Assembly (NCBI RefSeq): GCF_006227205.1
Contig: NZ_VCNG01000002.1
Span: 491,856 to 555,855 of the forward strand
Reading direction: 5' to 3'
Source of the DNA: Pseudomonas sp. ICMP22404
Lineage (GTDB): Bacteria; Pseudomonadota; Gammaproteobacteria; Pseudomonadales; Pseudomonadaceae
Length of the DNA stretch: 64,000 nt
Shown here: positions 63,382 to 64,000 of the stretch, one piece after another
Position numbering within the stretch: the first letter of the stretch is position 1
Layout: each line of letters starts with the position of its first letter
The notes under the pieces: model-generated
Told to the model about the DNA's origin: nothing
The model's input: the letters and a program-made list of their open reading frames with translations, nothing else
Databases searched by the model: none
Translations under genes and position numbers: made by a program

Positions 63382-63906
63382 GATGACATCCGGTTCATGG
63401 AGGGAACGCAGTTCCGGCGCTCTTTGCCACTGCAGTCACGCTGCTCGTGGTGGATGAACTGCTGCCGGCATGGCGGAAGGGTTGGGTTGTGAGTACCAAC
63501 GGAAATGCTATTCACGATTTGTTACGAGATGGTGACTGGCGTCAGTGAGTCAACTGATTCAAGCGAGGGTATGCAAAAAGCCCGAGTGCCCCCAATCCCT
63601 TGTGGGAGCGAGCCCGCTCGCGATGGCGGTGGTTCAGCTTGCAGGGAGGTTGACTGTGCAGCCGTCATCGCGAGCAGGCTCGCTCCCACAAGGAGACTGG
63701 CTGGCTTGCGAAAGCAGGCTCTTCGACGAAGTCCCTCTCTTCTGACTAAACAAAGTTGACGCCAAAATGATGGCTCTTTACCATTGCGCCACTATTTTGA
63801 TGGCCACCCCCTTCGCCCCCCCCCCAATCTGGAAGGCTCGGACGCCCCGACCGAGCGCGAAGCGCCGTGCGTACTCCTTTTAAAATTGCTGCAACGAGAC
63901 CTGATC
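63382..63906. repeat. Intergenic region with one REPIN
   Basis: A 525-base gap. A REPIN spans about 63600-63692. The right part holds the two short repeats at 63761-63804 and a run of ten C residues (about 63816-63826), and ends at the gene starting at 63907. No gene is seen in the gap. Confidence 0.8.
63761..63804. promoter_or_regulatory. Pair of related motifs upstream of the gene at 63907
   Basis: GCCAAAATGATGGC (63761-63774) and GCCACTATTTTGATGGC (63788-63804) share the TGATGGC end and form imperfect dyads. They resemble sites of nitrogen or phosphate regulators only vaguely. They probably lie in the promoter of the gene starting at 63907. Confidence 0.3.
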
Positions 63907-64000
63907 ATGGACGACCGCCAATACGCCTTGCTGGCCCGCCAACCTTCTGCTGCCCTGCAAAACCGCGAACGGTTCTGCGGCATGCCCAAGCGCGGCCTGG
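63907..64000 (+). CDS. Start of an unidentified gene (partial)
   Basis: The frame opens with ATG at 63907 and is open to the end of the window (31 codons). It begins MDDRQYALLARQPSAALQ and is not hydrophobic, so it is not a signal peptide. A weak AACGAGA lies upstream. The family cannot be told from this fragment. Confidence 0.45.
   Translation, partial: MDDRQYALLARQPSAALQNRERFCGMPKRGL

Noticed and set aside
63505..63759. Small open frames over the REPIN at the end of the window
   Set aside because: They are read-through of REP palindromes with no ribosome site or family.

Overview
The window is chromosomal DNA from a high-GC Gammaproteobacterium, almost certainly a Pseudomonas of the fluorescens complex. 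The evidence is close protein matches to Pseudomonas-type catabolic and transport genes, tightly packed operons, and many copies of the short GC-rich palindromic (REP/REPIN) elements typical of that group. No rRNA, tRNA, phage, transposase or CRISPR array was seen.

Region by region: (1) 0-1.85 kb holds the end of a membrane transporter, a DUF3156-like gene and a FeaR-like AraC regulator, a set that suggests aromatic amine use. (2) 2.3-7.2 kb is a minus-strand set of two short-chain dehydrogenases, a MoaF-like protein and a LuxR-type regulator, then a cupin and an FAD-dependent oxidoreductase. (3) 7.5-19.7 kb is a complete 4-hydroxyphenylacetate (4-HPA) catabolic island. A two-component hydroxylase of the Acinetobacter C1/C2 type makes homoprotocatechuate. 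The hpaG1-G2-E-D-F-X-H-I operon carries ring cleavage, lower pathway and uptake. Control is by AraC-type HpaA and two HpaR-like MarR paralogues. (4) 19.9-29.1 kb is mixed: OPT transporter, secreted subtilase with an atypical Asp position, small helical protein, chorismate mutase, lipoprotein, LysR regulator and a YdiJ-type FAD/Fe-S dehydrogenase. (5) 29.3-35.6 kb is an amino-acid uptake and oxidation locus: RidA, DadA-like oxidase and MocR-type regulator, divergent from a four-gene polar amino acid ABC transporter. (6) 36.2-40.0 kb is a plus-strand operon of four exported proteins: three alpha/beta hydrolases and a cytochrome P460-like protein.

(7) 40.5-56.5 kb is the most interesting part: a continuous minus-strand array of twelve genes. 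The promoter-proximal six are an Ebo cluster (eboD-C-A-B-E-F; EboD carries an N-terminal VTT/DedA-like membrane domain). The distal six are a beta-propeller protein plus a duplicated pair of uncharacterised genes (a large 'MS(I/V)LN' protein next to an exported protein with one CxxCH haem-binding motif) and one exported Cys-rich orphan. The genes overlap or are closely spaced, so the whole block looks like one functional system, probably making, exporting or modifying a compound in the periplasm. I know of no described function for the distal module.

(8) 56.9-64 kb holds an aldo/keto reductase with a divergent LysR regulator, a methylmalonate-semialdehyde dehydrogenase with a divergent LysR regulator, a PiT phosphate transporter and the start of one more gene.

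Starts were chosen from ribosome binding sites and family lengths. All functional names come from recalled family similarity and visible motifs; no database search was run.
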